A DNA stretch of 64,000 bases from Kribbella pittospori (GCF_004331465.1 NZ_SJKB01000001.1:62001-126000), one strand, 5' to 3'. Numbered from the stretch's first letter, positions 34,302-43,115 are shown. The notes: generated from the letters alone by a model not told the origin. Program-made: numbers and translations.

Positions 34302-34643
34302 ATGACCGGACTGGCTACAGGGCCACTTATCGACCGACTTGCTCTGGCCTGCAGGGTTGGGCAGGGGCAGATTGGTGCCAAGCGTGTCCGCTCCGGGCTG
34401 TGGAACGCCAGGATCGACGTGCCGGCCCAGCCGGCCGTAAACCAACTGTTGCGGAGATTGACGCCGGCCGAGCGAGAGGTGCTCGCACAGATGCTGGCGC
34501 AGGAGTTCGTCGGTGGCGTTCACGAGACGCTGGTCGTCTTATATGAAGCCCAGGTCGAGCCATTCCAAGACGGCTATGAGGGAACACCGTTCCACGACTT
34601 CGTCGGGCGCCTCGACGATTGGCCCTGGCCATCGGAACGATGA
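34302..34643 (+). CDS. DUF6547-like protein (probable immunity protein)
   Basis: 113 residues. LLRRLTPAEREVLAQMLAQEFVGGVHETLVVLYE (about 48-81) and the C-terminal HDFVGRLDDWPWP match my recollection of DUF6547, a small actinobacterial family. It is all-helical and acidic with no enzyme motif. It is the last member of the array; the start codon choice is weakly supported. Confidence 0.62.
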   Translation: MTGLATGPLIDRLALACRVGQGQIGAKRVRSGLWNARIDVPAQPAVNQLLRRLTPAEREVLAQMLAQEFVGGVHETLVVLYEAQVEPFQDGYEGTPFHDFVGRLDDWPWPSER

Positions 34644-34784
34644 GCCCGGTCCTCAACGCGTTGCCCGGCCAGACCCAGCAGCCCGTTGATGGTGGCTAGG
34701 ATGACCGGCACTCGGATCGCTAGGGGGTCGTTTCCGCAACGTCCTGAATTCGGCAGATCCGAGCGATGCGGGTCAGGCGCATCC

Positions 34785-35180
34785 CTACAGTGGAGGGGTG
34801 GATCGTCTTGCCAGCAGTGGTGCCCGCGCCGCTTTGCGACTGTGGGACGACTTCCCGGTGGATGCCGAACCCCGGCCCATCGTTCTGACAGCTCCGGCGA
34901 GGGCACCACGGGTCTGGCTGACGTGAACCTCCCAGGCGGGCAGATTTCGCAGGCCGCGGTCGGTGTGGAACGCGGCGGTGACGCGCGAGACTGCGAGCAC
35001 CTGGACGGTGTGGCCGCGGTAGTCGCCGAGGTCCCTCGCCCCAAGCGCCCTCAGTACCTCGGGTGTGATGCCGCTGCCTGGCGCAATCGCTCCGTCCTGG
35101 AACGCGACCTTGGCCTCGTCCGAGATGAACGCGTCTGGGCCGGTAATGGGCGAATCGGGTCGCGGACACGTGTCGCGGGT
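34785..35180 (-). pseudogene. Truncated gene fragment
   Basis: A protein-like frame runs without a start from just after a TAG at 35181: DAFISDEAKVAFQDGAIAPG, then LRALGARDLGDYRG, then VTAAFHTDRGLRNLPAWEVHV. The phrase FxTDRGxRxLPAW is common in actinobacterial proteins of unknown function. Past about 34880 the composition turns to noise. The 5' end is cut off exactly where the 115-bp repeat at 35182 begins, so recombination probably truncated it. Confidence 0.5.
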
Positions 35181-35181
35181 C

Positions 35182-35297
35182 TACTGGCGGATCACATTCT
35201 GAGTGACTAACTCAGTGACCACGGGTGGCGGGCGGCCGGATATCTAGGGCCGTTGACGGGCGGTCGCCGGGCGCGCAGCCTTGACCCTCCAGGGCCA
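35182..35297. repeat. 115-bp duplicated module, copy 1
   Basis: TACTGGCGGATCACAT and onward aligns with 36081-36195 at roughly 80 percent by eye. Shared blocks are GTTGACGGxCGGTCGCCGG and CGCGCAGCC. It covers the 3' end of the integrase remnant and the sequence beyond it. Confidence 0.7.
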
Positions 35298-35432
35298 CGT
35301 GTGAATGGCATGGACTTGGCTGGTCTTGCGCCCGACCAACTTTGAGATCTGTTCGATGCTGACACCCTTGGCACTGAGCAACGACACGAAGCCGTGCCGC
35401 AGCTGCCGAGGCGTCCAGTCCGCAGCGCTCAA
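35244..35432 (-). pseudogene. Second tyrosine recombinase remnant
   Basis: ADWTPRQLRHGFVSLLSAKGVSIEQISKLVGRKTSQV is nearly the same as the corresponding part of the first remnant (EDWTPRELRHSFVSLLSSQGVSIEDIAALAGHAS). After SQV the frame leaves the family, and the catalytic Tyr segment is missing. The apparent start is TTG with no ribosome site. It marks a second, older integration event inside the island. Confidence 0.75.
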
Positions 35433-35496
35433 GCCCGGTGTCAGATCGTCCGCCCTGTCGGGGGAATGATCGGGCGTTGTGAAGGGCTCAGAGAGA

Positions 35497-36060
35497 TCAC
35501 AGGCCGAGCGTCACTGGTGTGCGTGGGATGTCACCGGCGATCAGGGCCGCCAGCGGTGTGGCGATGTCTCGGGGTGAGAACAGGTCGGTTCCGCCATACT
35601 CGGCGATGTCTCCGTGCCGCCACCATCGCATCCCGCTGATGTGCTCGGCGGCGAGGTCGTCATCGGACAGCGCGCCGCGGGGATCAAAGCGCGTGGTGCG
35701 GACGAGGAAGTAGTCGTTGACCAGCCCGTCGTAGCCGTCCGCACGGCTCGGAGCGGCGACCTCCTGATGCCAGACGTGAGGCGGGTCGGCGTCAATGACA
35801 AGCCCCGTCTCCTCGTGCAGCTCCCGGCGCAGTGCCGCCAACGGCAGTTCATTGGGCTCGATGCCGCCGCCGGGGGCCGCCCATACGCCTGCTGCGCCCG
35901 TCGGTACAGCTGGATGCGGGAAGCTGAAGCGGCACAGCAGGACGCTGTCATCATCGGCCAGGATGACCGCCCGGACAGCACGTCTGAGCCTCGTCGTGGC
36001 AGGCGACTTGTTGATCGACACATCATCAGAGGGCCAGTCGCCGGCCCGCAAGCCTGTCAT
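35497..36060 (-). CDS. NUDIX hydrolase
   Basis: 187 residues. The Nudix box is complete: GGGIEPNELPLAALRRELHEETGL near 86-109 (GX5EX7REUXEEXGU). It would hydrolyse a nucleoside diphosphate linked to another group; the specificity is unknown. The first 18 residues (MTGLRAGDWPSDDVSINK) look atypical and could come from joined DNA; a GTG at 36021 is an alternative. The gene is bracketed by the two copies of the 115-bp repeat. Confidence 0.85.
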   Translation of the reverse strand: MTGLRAGDWPSDDVSINKSPATTRLRRAVRAVILADDDSVLLCRFSFPHPAVPTGAAGVWAAPGGGIEPNELPLAALRRELHEETGLVIDADPPHVWHQEVAAPSRADGYDGLVNDYFLVRTTRFDPRGALSDDDLAAEHISGMRWWRHGDIAEYGGTDLFSPRDIATPLAALIAGDIPRTPVTLGL

Positions 36061-36080
36061 AGGCAGGGGACGACCGGATG

Positions 36081-36195
36081 TACTGGCAGATCACATCGTG
36101 AGTGACTGGCCGAGTGACAACGGGTGGCATGCGGTCGGACATCCATGGACGTTGACGGACGGTCGCCGGACGCGCAGCCGTGAGCCTCCAGGGGG
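36081..36195. repeat. 115-bp duplicated module, copy 2
   Basis: It corresponds to 35182-35297, offset by 899 bases. The minus strand carries a further decayed copy of the integrase tail (AARPATVRQRP versus AARPATARQRP). The rest of the 300-base gap to the cyclase gene holds nothing recognisable. Confidence 0.7.
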
Positions 36196-36363
36196 CCAGT
36201 CCACCGCTGCCGGCTGATCGGTCCCTGGCAATATGAACGGCTACCGGTGCCAGAGGTGTGACCGGCCCCCTGACCGGCCGACTGATGACCCGCTGCTCTG
36301 GTGTCATACCAGCTCAGCGGCCTTGGCGGCTCGGATCGCGTGACCTGAGGAGTTGATGGTGGG

Positions 36364-37317
36364 ATGACGGCAGAGCGAGCGATGCCCACACAGGACGACG
36401 TGCTCGGGTACTTCGACACGCTGTCGAACTGGGGGCGGTGGGGTGACGATGACGAGCTCGGCACTCTGAACCACATCACCGACGACGTCCGGCTGGCGGC
36501 AGCGCGGGCCGTGCGCCACGGCAGGAGTGTTTCGTGCGGATGGGAGGTCGCCGTACCAGAAGAGATGGAGCGGTCCACGACGACGTGCCCGTGCGCCGCC
36601 GAGATGCCGGGCGCCGAGCACATGCCGGCTGCATTCCACAACGACCGGCGCTGGGGCTTTTCGAACGAGCGGCTCGGAATCATGTTCCACGGCAACACGA
36701 TCACCCACGTCGATTCGCCGTGCCACATCTTCTGGGACGGCGCGATGTACAACGGACGGTCGCATTCCCTGGTCGCCGCCGCGAAGGGATCGGCGTGGGC
36801 GGCCGTCACGGCGGCGGCGAACGGGATCATCACGCGGGGTGTCCTGCTGGACGTTGCAAGGGTCCGCGATGTGCCGTGGCTGGAACCGGGTGAGGGTGTG
36901 TTTCCCGAGGATCTCGAGGAGGCCGAGCGCCGCCAGGGTGTGCAGGTGCGCCCCGGCGACGCAGTACTCCTGCGGACTGGCTATGGCCGCGCTCGGCACG
37001 AAGCCGGTGCGGCCGGCGGTATCACGCAGGCCGGCTGGCACGCGTCCTGCCTGCCGTGGCTGCACGAAAGGGAGGTCGCGCTGATCGGCGCTGACACCCC
37101 ACAGGACGTTCAGCCGTCGGGGTACGACGACGTACTGATGCCGGTTCACGCCGTCAGCCTCGTTGCGATGGGTCTGTGGCTGCTCGACAACTGCGACCTG
37201 GAGGTGTGCGCGACGACGGCTGCCGAGCTCGGCCAGTGGGACTTCCACCTCGCAGTCGCACCGGTCCGCTTCGCCGGTACGTCGGGCAGCCCGGTCAACC
37301 CAATCGCCACCTTCTGA
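36364..37317 (+). CDS. Cyclase family protein (kynurenine formamidase-like)
   Basis: 317 residues. The metal-binding motif HGNTITHVDSPCHIFWDG near 117-134 is the HxGTHxDxPxH box of the cyclase/kynurenine formamidase family. RPGDAVLLRTGYG near 197 and the C-terminal DFHLAVAPVRFAGTSGSPVNPIATF are also typical. Members hydrolyse amides or lactones with a bound divalent metal. The substrate is unknown; a plant or soil aromatic compound is plausible. A second ATG at residue 7 could be the real start. Confidence 0.87.
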   Translation: MTAERAMPTQDDVLGYFDTLSNWGRWGDDDELGTLNHITDDVRLAAARAVRHGRSVSCGWEVAVPEEMERSTTTCPCAAEMPGAEHMPAAFHNDRRWGFSNERLGIMFHGNTITHVDSPCHIFWDGAMYNGRSHSLVAAAKGSAWAAVTAAANGIITRGVLLDVARVRDVPWLEPGEGVFPEDLEEAERRQGVQVRPGDAVLLRTGYGRARHEAGAAGGITQAGWHASCLPWLHEREVALIGADTPQDVQPSGYDDVLMPVHAVSLVAMGLWLLDNCDLEVCATTAAELGQWDFHLAVAPVRFAGTSGSPVNPIATF

Positions 37318-37407
37318 CCCACCGCGGCCCCCGGCTTCGACATCCGGTTACCATTCCCAGCTGGTCTTTGCGCGGCTATGTCTGTTGCCCGGTGCAAGAA
37401 TGTTGGC

Positions 37408-38091
37408 ATGTCACGGGATCGGGCGGGTGGCGGGCGGGTGCTCGTCGAGGTTGGTGAGTACTCCGACGAGGCTTCGGTCATGATTGCGGCGACTCAGCTA
37501 GGTTCGGCCTACTCGGAGCGGCGCAAGCGCCAGATCGTCGACGAGTGGGTTGAGTTCTTCAGGTCGGGGCCGACTCCAATCCGGTCGCTGCGCTTCACGA
37601 CTCGGACACCTAAGCGGCTCTTCGACGCGTTGCCCGATCAGCACCAGTTGACGTCGCTCGCGGTCAAGTGGGGCGACTACGACGACCTCTCCATCTCAGC
37701 AACATGTCTCAGCTGCACACCCTGCGCCTCGGCGGGGCCTCCAGGATCCGGAACGTAGCTCAGCTTGCAGGTCTTCAGCGCGTGGAATCCCTTCTGGTTG
37801 AGGGGCTACGGGGTCTCGTCGATGCCAGTCCTGTCGGGAAATGCGAGCGGTCAAAGACTTGGAGCTCGGCGGAGACTGGGTGGTTCACGGAACGTCCGCC
37901 TGGAGTCGGTCGCGTTCCTCTCCCAGCTGCCCCAACTCGAGCGTCTCGTACTCCACACCTTGATCGCCGACGACCTGGACTACAGGCCGCTGCTGTCACT
38001 TTCGAACCTGAAGAAGGTGCGCGTGATGGCAGCCCGAGGGATGACACCGACCCATGACGAACTTAAGCGCCGCCTGCCGTGGGACGGCTGA
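37408..38091 (+). pseudogene. Frame-shifted leucine-rich-repeat (STM4015-like) gene
   Basis: The family pattern can be followed across three frames. LTSLAVKWGDYDDLS lies in frame 1 (to about 37690). NMSQLHTLRLGGASRIRNVAQLAGLQRVESLLVEGL is in frame 3 (to about 37840). VKDLELGGDWVVHG is in frame 1 again. VRLESVAFLSQLPQLERLVLHTLIADDLDYRPLL with the C-terminus is in frame 2 (from about 37893). At least three small indels are needed. The C-terminal RGMTPTHDELKRRLPW agrees with STM4015-like proteins. Function of the family is unknown. Confidence 0.72.
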
Positions 38092-38979
38092 CTACGCCGT
38101 GAGGCGGTCCGCTTCGGCCAGCAGCAGATCGCCGAAGGGCTGAAAGCCAATACTGCAGGCATAGACGCCGCTGACGACTCGGTGGATGGTTCCCCATTCC
38201 CAGATGGCGGTGGCATCCACGCCCGTGCGAGAAGCCAGCAGCTCGGTCCGCGCCCAGAGGTCATCGCCGAGATCCGGGTTGCAACGCACGATGGTGCCGA
38301 GATCGCAGGCCGGTTCTGCCCGCAGCCCGGCTGGATCGATGAGCTTGTAGCTGCCGTCACTCGCCTGCAGGGCGTTCATCTCGTGGACATCACCGTGGAC
38401 CAGAACCGCGGACCGATCGTCGTGGGCAAGGCGACGACGATTCATGCAATCCAGCGCGTCCGCCACGGTGGCCGGCGTACACGGTCGCCCCGCCTGCTCC
38501 CAGAGTTTCGGCAGCCGATCGGCGTACTGCTCAGCCAACTTCGCGCCGGTGGGAAGGTCAACGTCGGGACCGATCGGACGCCACAGGCGAACCGCCACAT
38601 CGCACAGCAAGTCGTGGCGGCTTGCAGGGTCGGCCACGACGTCGTACATCGGAGCTCCGAGGCGCTCCAGCAGAAGGGCTTGTCGACCCACGTCTTCGTT
38701 CAACAGCTTGGCGCATCCCCCTCCGTTCGCCAGGCGGAACACCGTGGCCTCCGGCCCGACGTCCCGACCTGGCACACCGATCTTGAGGACCGCCGGAGTT
38801 CCGTCAACCAGCGTCACCTCGACGACCAGGGCGGCGTGACCGCCCGCGAAGCTGGGCCCGATCATCAGAGACCACTCCTGGGCCAGCGAGTCCACCACGC
38901 CCGGCAGCTCGTCCAGCCAGGATTCGTTCCCGTCGGCTATGACCGTTCTGCGGACCTGGTCAGGAATGTCGAGGCTCAC
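38092..38979 (-). CDS. Streptomycin 6-kinase-like phosphotransferase (APH(6) family)
   Basis: 295 residues. The kinase motif LVHGDVHEMNALQ near 192-204 (HGDxHxxN), and YKLIDPAGLRAEPACDLGTIVR near 210-231 with the metal-binding Asp, match the APH(6)/hydroxyurea-kinase family. EVTLVDGTPAVLKIGVPG near 55 would hold the ATP lysine. These enzymes inactivate streptomycin by phosphorylation at position 6, but many genomic members have unknown substrates. Its presence in the island makes acquired resistance plausible. Confidence 0.85.
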   Translation of the reverse strand: MSLDIPDQVRRTVIADGNESWLDELPGVVDSLAQEWSLMIGPSFAGGHAALVVEVTLVDGTPAVLKIGVPGRDVGPEATVFRLANGGGCAKLLNEDVGRQALLLERLGAPMYDVVADPASRHDLLCDVAVRLWRPIGPDVDLPTGAKLAEQYADRLPKLWEQAGRPCTPATVADALDCMNRRRLAHDDRSAVLVHGDVHEMNALQASDGSYKLIDPAGLRAEPACDLGTIVRCNPDLGDDLWARTELLASRTGVDATAIWEWGTIHRVVSGVYACSIGFQPFGDLLLAEADRLTA

Positions 38980-39103
38980 ACCGGCAGCCTAGAGCGAGCG
39001 AACCCGCCAGTCGCGATCTTTAACCGCCACGGCCACCACCGCAGCGGACCGAACGCGTAGCCTCGCAAGCTGGACGGCCGACGTGATATTCGCTCACCGA
39101 AGC

Positions 39104-39556
39104 TCAGCGGACAGGGTCGCCGGGGAGGAGGGCTCGCCACCAGGGGGTGTGGAACCATCGGTCGGTGCGGGCCGACTGCTCGTCGACGGTGGCGATCTTG
39201 GCGGGCGGGGCGTAGTCGAAGACAAAAGCCTTGTGCCGGATCCCGAGCATGGTCCGCCGGCTCAGAATGTCGACGATGTCGCCGCCCGTCCATCTGCCAC
39301 CGCGCATGTGCGCGTCGATCCTCGCGCCCGCACAGCACATCCGGTGACCGAGTGGTTCGAGCTGACGCCGCAGTTCAACAAACGCTGTCCACAGGCCCTG
39401 GCCGGCTCCGGTCCACTTCGTCCCGTCGGGAGTTGTCAGGACCAGCGTCCAGTGTGAGTCCGGCGTCGCGGTCTCCTCCAGGGAGCACACGTGCTCGACG
39501 CCGTCGATTAAGCAGGTGACCGACTCCACCTCGTGATGATCGATCTGGTCGTTCAT
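39104..39556 (-). CDS. Hypothetical 150-residue protein
   Basis: It is soluble and acidic at first, with several Cys and His (VTCLIDGVEHVCSLEE; GHRMCCAGARIDAHMRGG). The end FDYAPPAKIATVDEQSARTDRWFHTPWWRALL is proline- and Trp-rich. The first 90 residues look like a small alpha/beta domain. I cannot assign a family. It lies between the phosphotransferase and the GAP-family gene on the same strand and may be an island immunity-type gene. Confidence 0.6.
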   Translation of the reverse strand: MNDQIDHHEVESVTCLIDGVEHVCSLEETATPDSHWTLVLTTPDGTKWTGAGQGLWTAFVELRRQLEPLGHRMCCAGARIDAHMRGGRWTGGDIVDILSRRTMLGIRHKAFVFDYAPPAKIATVDEQSARTDRWFHTPWWRALLPGDPVR

Positions 39557-39607
39557 CCTCTGAATCCTAGGTTGGATATGGGATCTCCGAGCCGGCGCGC
39601 GGCGGGC

Positions 39608-40267
39608 TCAGCCGGTCACCCCGACGCCGATGACGAAGGCGCCGATCAGGATCATCATCGTGGCACCGACCGTGCTGGAGTGAGCGGCGATCCACCCCTT
39701 CGCGGAGAGGAGGCGAGGCTCCATCCGCCGCGGAAACAGGATCGTCGCGACGATGGGAACACTTACGGTGCAGGTGGCCATCGCTGTGTAGATGACCACC
39801 AGACCGAGGTTGTCGTAGAACCCCAAGTCCACCCCGACGATTGCCAGGCCCGCGGCCGCCGCCAGGAGGATCGCCTTCGGACGAAGGTTCAGCGCCAGGC
39901 CGATGCCGAACACGGGCAGGATGCCGACCGTGCCGAGGCTGTCCAGCCAGCGCGGTCCACGTCCGCTCCCTGCGCGGGACCGACGCGCTAGGGTCACCAC
40001 GCCCAGCAGCACCAGGGCACTGCCGATCACCACCTCCAACTTCCCGACGAGGGCCTCATGTTCGCGAGGTCGTCCGGGAAGCGCATGGCCTGCCACAGCC
40101 GCCAATGCGACGGTGGCGAAGGTGCCGATCACCGTGCCGGCCAGGAAGCTCAGGCCGGAGCGGCCGCGGCTCTCCGACAGCAGGATGAAGATGGTGGCGG
40201 TGATGGGGACGCTGCTCAGCGCCGCCGCGAGGGCCAGCGGTATCAGCGTCAGCAGCGCCTGCCCCAT
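39608..40267 (-). CDS. GAP family membrane protein (Sap/sulfolipid-addressing-like)
   Basis: 219 residues from the ATG at 40267 (GGAG upstream); the open frame further upstream is not membrane-like. Six hydrophobic helices are visible, about 2-25, 36-56, 68-90, 113-135, 145-170 and 195-218, with the loop LNLRPKAILLAAAAG characteristic of GAP/Sap proteins. Mycobacterial relatives help export glycolipids. The substrate here is unknown. Confidence 0.8.
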   Translation of the reverse strand: MGQALLTLIPLALAAALSSVPITATIFILLSESRGRSGLSFLAGTVIGTFATVALAAVAGHALPGRPREHEALVGKLEVVIGSALVLLGVVTLARRSRAGSGRGPRWLDSLGTVGILPVFGIGLALNLRPKAILLAAAAGLAIVGVDLGFYDNLGLVVIYTAMATCTVSVPIVATILFPRRMEPRLLSAKGWIAAHSSTVGATMMILIGAFVIGVGVTG

Positions 40268-40494
40268 CGCATCTCCGATCTCGACCCGCGACGAGGCTTC
40301 CCGGACTGGCATCCCCGGCCGTCCCGTCACCCGCAGTATCCCGCACCCGAAACGCAACGCCCCAGTGGAGAAGCCCCAGCCAGCAAGTCGGCAGCTCCCG
40401 CTGCCCCGCAGCCCATCAGCGACCACCACGTTCCCGCAGCCGTCGAACAAGACGGTCGCCGCCACCCAGGTGAAGTTCAGGACCCCTCCATGAT

Positions 40495-40944
40495 GTGTTC
40501 ATGGATCGGGTGCTCCAGCAACTACCGGCGGCCTTCTGGACCGTCCCGTACGTCGGCAGCCGCTTTCCGGGGTCCCGCGCAGTGACCGATCGTCCCGGCC
40601 TCGCGCTGGGTGCGAACTGCCAACTGTTCGCCTACGAGGTTCTTCGGTACTTCGATCTGGCTCCGCCTACTCTGCGGTCAAGTGAACTATGGACCGATAC
40701 GAAGACGACAGCCCGCGTATCGGTCGCCCAGCCGCTTGACCTGCTGCTATTCAACGCCACCAACGATGCCTACGGCGCCCACGTAGGGGTCTGTGTGGAC
40801 GACGGACGAGTGCTGCACCTCTGTGCAGAGACAGGACACCCGGCCGTCTGGAAGATGACAGGATTCGCGTCACGAGAGCGCTACCGGGTCTTGATCGGCA
40901 TCAAGCGCGTGATCGCTACCCAGCCTCCCGGAAACCAGAACTAG
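40495..40944 (+). CDS. NlpC/P60-like hydrolase
   Basis: 149 residues from a GTG (an ATG at 40501 is also possible). The probable catalytic Cys is in LGANCQLFAYEVLRYF near 39-54, and the His in YGAHVGVCVDDGRVLHL near 93-109. PLDLLLFN precedes the His, as in NlpC/P60 folds. There is no signal peptide, so it would act inside the cell or be delivered. I recall close relatives annotated only as hydrolases. Its place in the island does not say which substrate it has. Confidence 0.72.
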   Translation: MFMDRVLQQLPAAFWTVPYVGSRFPGSRAVTDRPGLALGANCQLFAYEVLRYFDLAPPTLRSSELWTDTKTTARVSVAQPLDLLLFNATNDAYGAHVGVCVDDGRVLHLCAETGHPAVWKMTGFASRERYRVLIGIKRVIATQPPGNQN

Positions 40945-41041
40945 CAGGCAGAAGCGCGCCGCGTCACGTGATCGCCATAGTTCATCGATCCCAGCTCAAT
41001 ACCCGCCCGTGAGCCCACGTGGCGCGCCCCGCTCGGATCGG

Positions 41042-41623
41042 TTAACGGCGCACCCGATGGCGCAGGTGAAGCACCCGGTTGCCCTGAATCACCACGTCAG
41101 GATCCTCCAACAGGTGCTGCGCGTGGACCGACCCGAAGTAGCGCTTGCCGGACCCGAACACGACGGGTACGACGTCCATGCGCACCTCGTCGATCAGGCC
41201 CGCGGCAAGTACCTGGCCACCGACGTCGCCGGCGGCGACCTCGACCATGCGGTCACCCGCAAGCTCCTGCGCCTTGGCCATGGCTGCCTCGACGCCGTCG
41301 ACGAAGTGAAACGGCGCCTCGGGGTCCCAGCCCTCGGGCTGCGGCCGGTGCGTCACGACGACCACATTGTCGATCCCGGCCGGAGGCTTCCCATCCCAAC
41401 CGTCCGTCAGGTCGAAGACGTGGCGACCGGCGACCGTCACCCCGATCTGGTCCCAGTACGCCCGGGTGTAGTCGTAGGACACCTGCGACACCTTCAACGC
41501 GCCGCTCTCGTCCAACGGGACGTCACCGCTGGTCAACCAGTCGAACAGCGGTCCGGGCTGATCGTTCTCGTCCGCGATGAAGCCGTCCACCGACACCGAG
41601 CTGTACATGACCACCGTGCCCAC
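41042..41623 (-). CDS. Dihydrofolate reductase family protein (RibD C-terminal-like)
   Basis: 193 residues from the GTG at 41623 (GAGGAG upstream). The start VMYSSVSVDGFIADEND and the NADPH-binding VEVAAGDVGGQVLAAGLIDEV near 140 are family hallmarks, as is the end VVFGSGKRYFG. These are NAD(P)H reductases of varied, mostly unknown substrates. It lies 65 bases after an AraC-type gene on the same strand and is likely controlled by it. Confidence 0.85.
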   Translation of the reverse strand: MGTVVMYSSVSVDGFIADENDQPGPLFDWLTSGDVPLDESGALKVSQVSYDYTRAYWDQIGVTVAGRHVFDLTDGWDGKPPAGIDNVVVVTHRPQPEGWDPEAPFHFVDGVEAAMAKAQELAGDRMVEVAAGDVGGQVLAAGLIDEVRMDVVPVVFGSGKRYFGSVHAQHLLEDPDVVIQGNRVLHLRHRVRR

Positions 41624-41688
41624 GGGGCGCTCCTCTGCTTGGGGTGCCCCAAAATTAGCGTGTCGTGAGCTGTCGCTCTTGTAAGAAA

Positions 41689-42528
41689 TCAATCGGCCGG
41701 CAGCGGCCAGCCGTCGAACACGTGGCCGGGATGTTCGCGCAGAAACCGCCGCCGAACTTCGACGTACCGGGTCGGCGTGAGCCCGGTGAACGCCCGGAAC
41801 TCATGGCCGAAGTGGGCCTGGTCGAAGTAGCCTGCGCGACCCGCGAGTTCGCCCCAGTCGATCGGTCCGGCAGGGTCGATCGCGAACGCGGTGGCGGTGA
41901 AGCGGTAGGTGCGGGCCAGCCGCTTCGGCGTGACGCCGATGAGCTCCTTGAACCGCTGTGCCAGATGGGTAGTGCTGACACCGGCCGCCGCGCTCAGGTC
42001 GCCGATCGCCACCGCCCCGCTGGTCGCCGCGATGACGCCGCTCGTGTGGCGGACCAGCCCCAGGCCGGAAGTCTCGGACAGCCGTCGCATCAGCTCCTCC
42101 TCGAGCAGCGTCAGCATTTCGTACGGTCCGTCCGCCGTGGCCAGCCGGTCTCGCAGCTCAGCAATAGCAGGCCGGCCCCAGACCTGCTCGATCGTCACCG
42201 GCCGGTCACACAGCTCGGCCGCGGGCATCGGCACGAACGGCGCCAGCCCCCACGGCTTGAGGTGCGCGCCGACGGACCGGGTCCGGAGTGGGTAGCCGAA
42301 CTCGAACGCGCGGGTGGGCATGGTGACCACGCAGCCGTCGGCGTACTCGGCCGTCTCGTTGTCGGTGCCGCCGCGGATGCGGAACGGCGCCCCGAGGTTG
42401 ACGATGAGCAAGGCCGACGGCGACGGCGGCAGCGTCAGCCGGGCGTACGGCGGCGCGCCCTCCAGGTAGTAGAGGTCGTCAATCAGGCCGTCCAGCGGTG
42501 GCCGCGGCACTCTGGACACGTACTCCAC
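41689..42528 (-). CDS. AraC family regulator
   Basis: About 279 residues if the GTG at 42528 is used; the frame is open much farther upstream (to 42801) but that part is not protein-like. The N-terminal DUF6597-like domain (RPPLDGLIDDLYYLEG; VGAHLKPWGLAPFV) is followed by two AraC helix-turn-helices. The first is IGDLSAAAGVSTTHLAQRFKELIGVTPKRLAR near 185-216 and the second AGYFDQAHFGHEFRAFTGLTPTRY near 235-258. It probably activates the reductase gene behind it. The start is uncertain. Confidence 0.82.
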   Translation of the reverse strand: MEYVSRVPRPPLDGLIDDLYYLEGAPPYARLTLPPSPSALLIVNLGAPFRIRGGTDNETAEYADGCVVTMPTRAFEFGYPLRTRSVGAHLKPWGLAPFVPMPAAELCDRPVTIEQVWGRPAIAELRDRLATADGPYEMLTLLEEELMRRLSETSGLGLVRHTSGVIAATSGAVAIGDLSAAAGVSTTHLAQRFKELIGVTPKRLARTYRFTATAFAIDPAGPIDWGELAGRAGYFDQAHFGHEFRAFTGLTPTRYVEVRRRFLREHPGHVFDGWPLPAD

Positions 42529-42941
42529 CCCCACAGCATCGCCGACACCCCGCCCGCATCGCGACCTTGGATGGTCCAGCCGCACTGCCGCCAGGATCGA
42601 GCTGGCGCCGATCCCGGACGAGCGCCCGCCCGCAGCCGCGGTCACCCTGATTGCTTGCGCCGAGGCGAAGGCGAGCACGCACCTCACCTGCGGTTCAGCG
42701 CATCTGCAGTAGCTGGCAGCGAGGTGGGGACCGCGCCAGTCGCTCGACCCACCCGCAGCACCTGACCGGTGGACATACCGGAGCTGCTCGAACCGCTGCA
42801 TGTCGGGCGGGCCGTCGACCGGGCGCCCGGTTCGGGAGCACGCCTGGAGGGGGCGACGGCAAGGATTTCCCGCGCGCTGTCGATTCTCAGGGTGCCTGCT
42901 CGACGTACCGGTAGAGAATCGAGCCGGCGCCGGGAGACACG
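42529..42941. other. Gap upstream of the AraC-type gene
   Basis: No gene or clear signal is visible in about 410 bases. The AraC frame continues open on the minus strand but with Ser/Arg/Gly-rich noise. It may contain the promoter of the AraC gene. Confidence 0.4.
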
Positions 42942-43030
42942 ATGAAGCTCATAGTGCAGTGCAGATGTTCGTGACACTCGATGGAGCCGTGCAGTCGCCT
43001 GGCAAACCCGGTGAGGCGGCGGCGTCGCGA
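42942..43030 (+). pseudogene. 5' remnant of a dihydrofolate reductase family gene
   Basis: After GGGAG and an ATG the sequence reads MKLIVQC and then, one frame over, QMFVTLDGAVQSPGKPGEA. This is the standard opening of these reductases (xxxFVSLDGVVxxP). Nothing of the remaining 160 residues follows. It is a broken relic next to an intact family member at 41042. Confidence 0.5.
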
Positions 43031-43115
43031 GCTACCGGCCGACTGGAATCCCGAGCTACGGCTCCTTCTGATAACCATCCGGGCGGAGAGAGCCGCACGG
43101 AAGGAGAGGAAAACC

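Noticed and set aside
28190..34643. A toxin gene among the immunity-like genes
   Set aside because: I looked for RHS, WXG100, LXG, ADP-ribosyltransferase and HNH or other nuclease motifs on both strands and saw none.
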